From contig DATMGE010000026.1 of NCBI GenBank assembly GCA_035555795.1, positions 1 to 64,000 on the forward strand: DNA of 64,000 bases, in the 5' to 3' direction. This document shows positions 63,588 through 64,000 of this stretch, piece after piece; positions within the stretch are counted from its first letter, which is position 1, and every line of letters starts with the position of its first letter. Origin of the DNA: RCIO01 sp035555795. Lineage in GTDB: Bacteria > Pseudomonadota > Alphaproteobacteria > Rhizobiales > Rhizobiaceae. Under the pieces are notes generated by a model, which worked only from the letters and a program-made list of their open reading frames with translations, did no database searches and was not told the DNA's origin. The position numbers were made by a program, and so were the translations under genes.

Positions 63588-63613
63588 AGGCGTGAGGACA
63601 CAGCGTCACGCCT
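63588..63613 (-). terminator. Hairpin after the TPM-domain gene
   Basis: AGGCGTGA and TCACGCCT form a perfect 8-bp stem with a 10-nt loop, 17 bases past the TPM gene stop. There is no T tract, so terminator function is uncertain. Confidence 0.4.
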
Positions 63614-63629
63614 GCGAACCGCTATTCGG

Positions 63630-64000
63630 CTAAATTTCCACCAGCCGGTCGGGAAGTTCCGCGAGGTCGTCGTTCCGCCGCGGAAATTCGCGCGACAGCA
63701 ATTCCCCCGCGGCGGCGATGGCGCCCTCGAAGCCTTCCGTCAGCCGACCGGCGGCCGCCTCCGCGACCAGCCTCGCCACGATCTCATCCCAGGCCGCCTG
63801 CGGCACCCGCGCATTGATGCCGGCATCGGCGACCACTTCCGCATAGCGCTCGGCCAGCGAGACGAAGATGAGCACGCCGGTGCGCTCGCGCGTGACGTGG
63901 ATGTTGCGCGAGAGGAACTGCGCTACCGCATTGCGATGCGCCCGGCGATAGCGCAGATAGCGCGGCACGAAGAGCATGCGAAGGCGCGGAAACACCGCCA
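63630..64000 (-). CDS. TPM-domain protein (partial, cut by window edge)
   Basis: The C-terminal ~123 residues of a gene that starts beyond the right edge. FVPRYLRYRRAHRNAVAQFLSRNIHVTRERTGVLIFVSLAERYAEVVADAGINARVPQAAWDEIVARL is the second half of a TPM (YgcG-like, PF04536) domain; rhizobial genomes usually carry two such genes side by side, one lipoprotein-like and one short membrane form. The ending EFPRRNDDLAELPDRLVEI fits the short form. TPM proteins have been linked to phosphatase activity and photosystem repair in plants; the bacterial role is not settled. Confidence 0.8.
   Translation of the reverse strand, partial: AVFPRLRMLFVPRYLRYRRAHRNAVAQFLSRNIHVTRERTGVLIFVSLAERYAEVVADAGINARVPQAAWDEIVARLVAEAAAGRLTEGFEGAIAAAGELLSREFPRRNDDLAELPDRLVEI

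Noticed and set aside
63368..63629. Leucine leader peptide and attenuator upstream of leuC
   Set aside because: No short frame rich in Leu codons with a following hairpin pair was visible on the leuC strand.

Overview
The window is a stretch of ordinary, densely packed core chromosome from a GC-rich alphaproteobacterium, almost certainly a Hyphomicrobiales (Rhizobiales) member close to Phyllobacteriaceae, Brucellaceae or Rhizobiaceae. I base this on gene order and families: ChvG/ChvI (BvrS/BvrR) beside an HprK-HPr-EIIA phosphorelay and opposite pckA, AddAB in place of RecBCD, a TsaE-AmgK fusion, a DivL-type pseudokinase with Tyr at the phosphoacceptor, HslVU linked to his genes, and a hemE-linked origin. 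I cannot name the genus. Several starts are TTG or GTG codons, each placed by a Shine-Dalgarno match or a stop-start overlap.

Layout. 1-0.8 kb: 5' end of dnaJ, then trxA. 0.9-12.2 kb: addA, addB, murU-like, tsaE-amgK and divL, a tightly overlapping minus-strand run (recombination repair, muramate recycling, t6A, cell-cycle signalling). 12.4-17.9 kb: ahcY, PTS-Ntr-like HPr/EIIA/HprK, chvG and chvI. 18.2-22.9 kb: pckA, arfB, kbp, alkB and a GT87 mannosyltransferase on plus. 22.9-27.8 kb: coaA, hisE, hisF, hisA, DUF1330, hisH, DUF2628 and hisB on minus. 28-31.4 kb: hslV, GNAT, hslU and DUF1402 on plus. 31.4-34.1 kb: XRE, Smr, MltA and Tim44-like on minus. 34.3-35.4 kb: fxsA and secB on plus. 35.5-39.2 kb: dnaQ, coaE, aroE, maf and ppsR on minus.

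The centre of the window is the likely chromosomal replication origin, an AT-rich gap at 39.16-39.52 kb between ppsR and hemE. It holds degenerate DnaA boxes and a striking cluster of four GANTC (CcrM) sites. To its right hemE, hemJ, rho, mnmE, mnmG, rsmG, parA and parB all run away from the origin; to its left ppsR, maf, aroE, coaE and dnaQ run the other way. One near-perfect parS (in rsmG) and two identical near-parS sites (at the mnmE/mnmG junction) lie 4-7 kb from the origin. A further near match lies 13 kb to the left, in hisH. This region joins replication start, CcrM methylation and ParABS segregation.

48-64 kb: holA (minus), tRNA-Arg(CCT), an M20 amidohydrolase, a D-Ala-D-Ala carboxypeptidase, a His-rich CobW-type GTPase, tusA, an L,D-transpeptidase lipoprotein, accA, xerD with a 51-aa membrane protein upstream, aroK, aroB, a CorC-type CBS protein lacking the CNNM domain, two related diguanylate cyclases, leuC and the 3' part of a TPM-domain gene.

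I found no prophage, IS element, CRISPR array, toxin-antitoxin pair or defence island. I do not claim a previously undescribed multi-gene system. The points worth a second look are regulatory sites around the origin and several unusual gene architectures, listed as findings.
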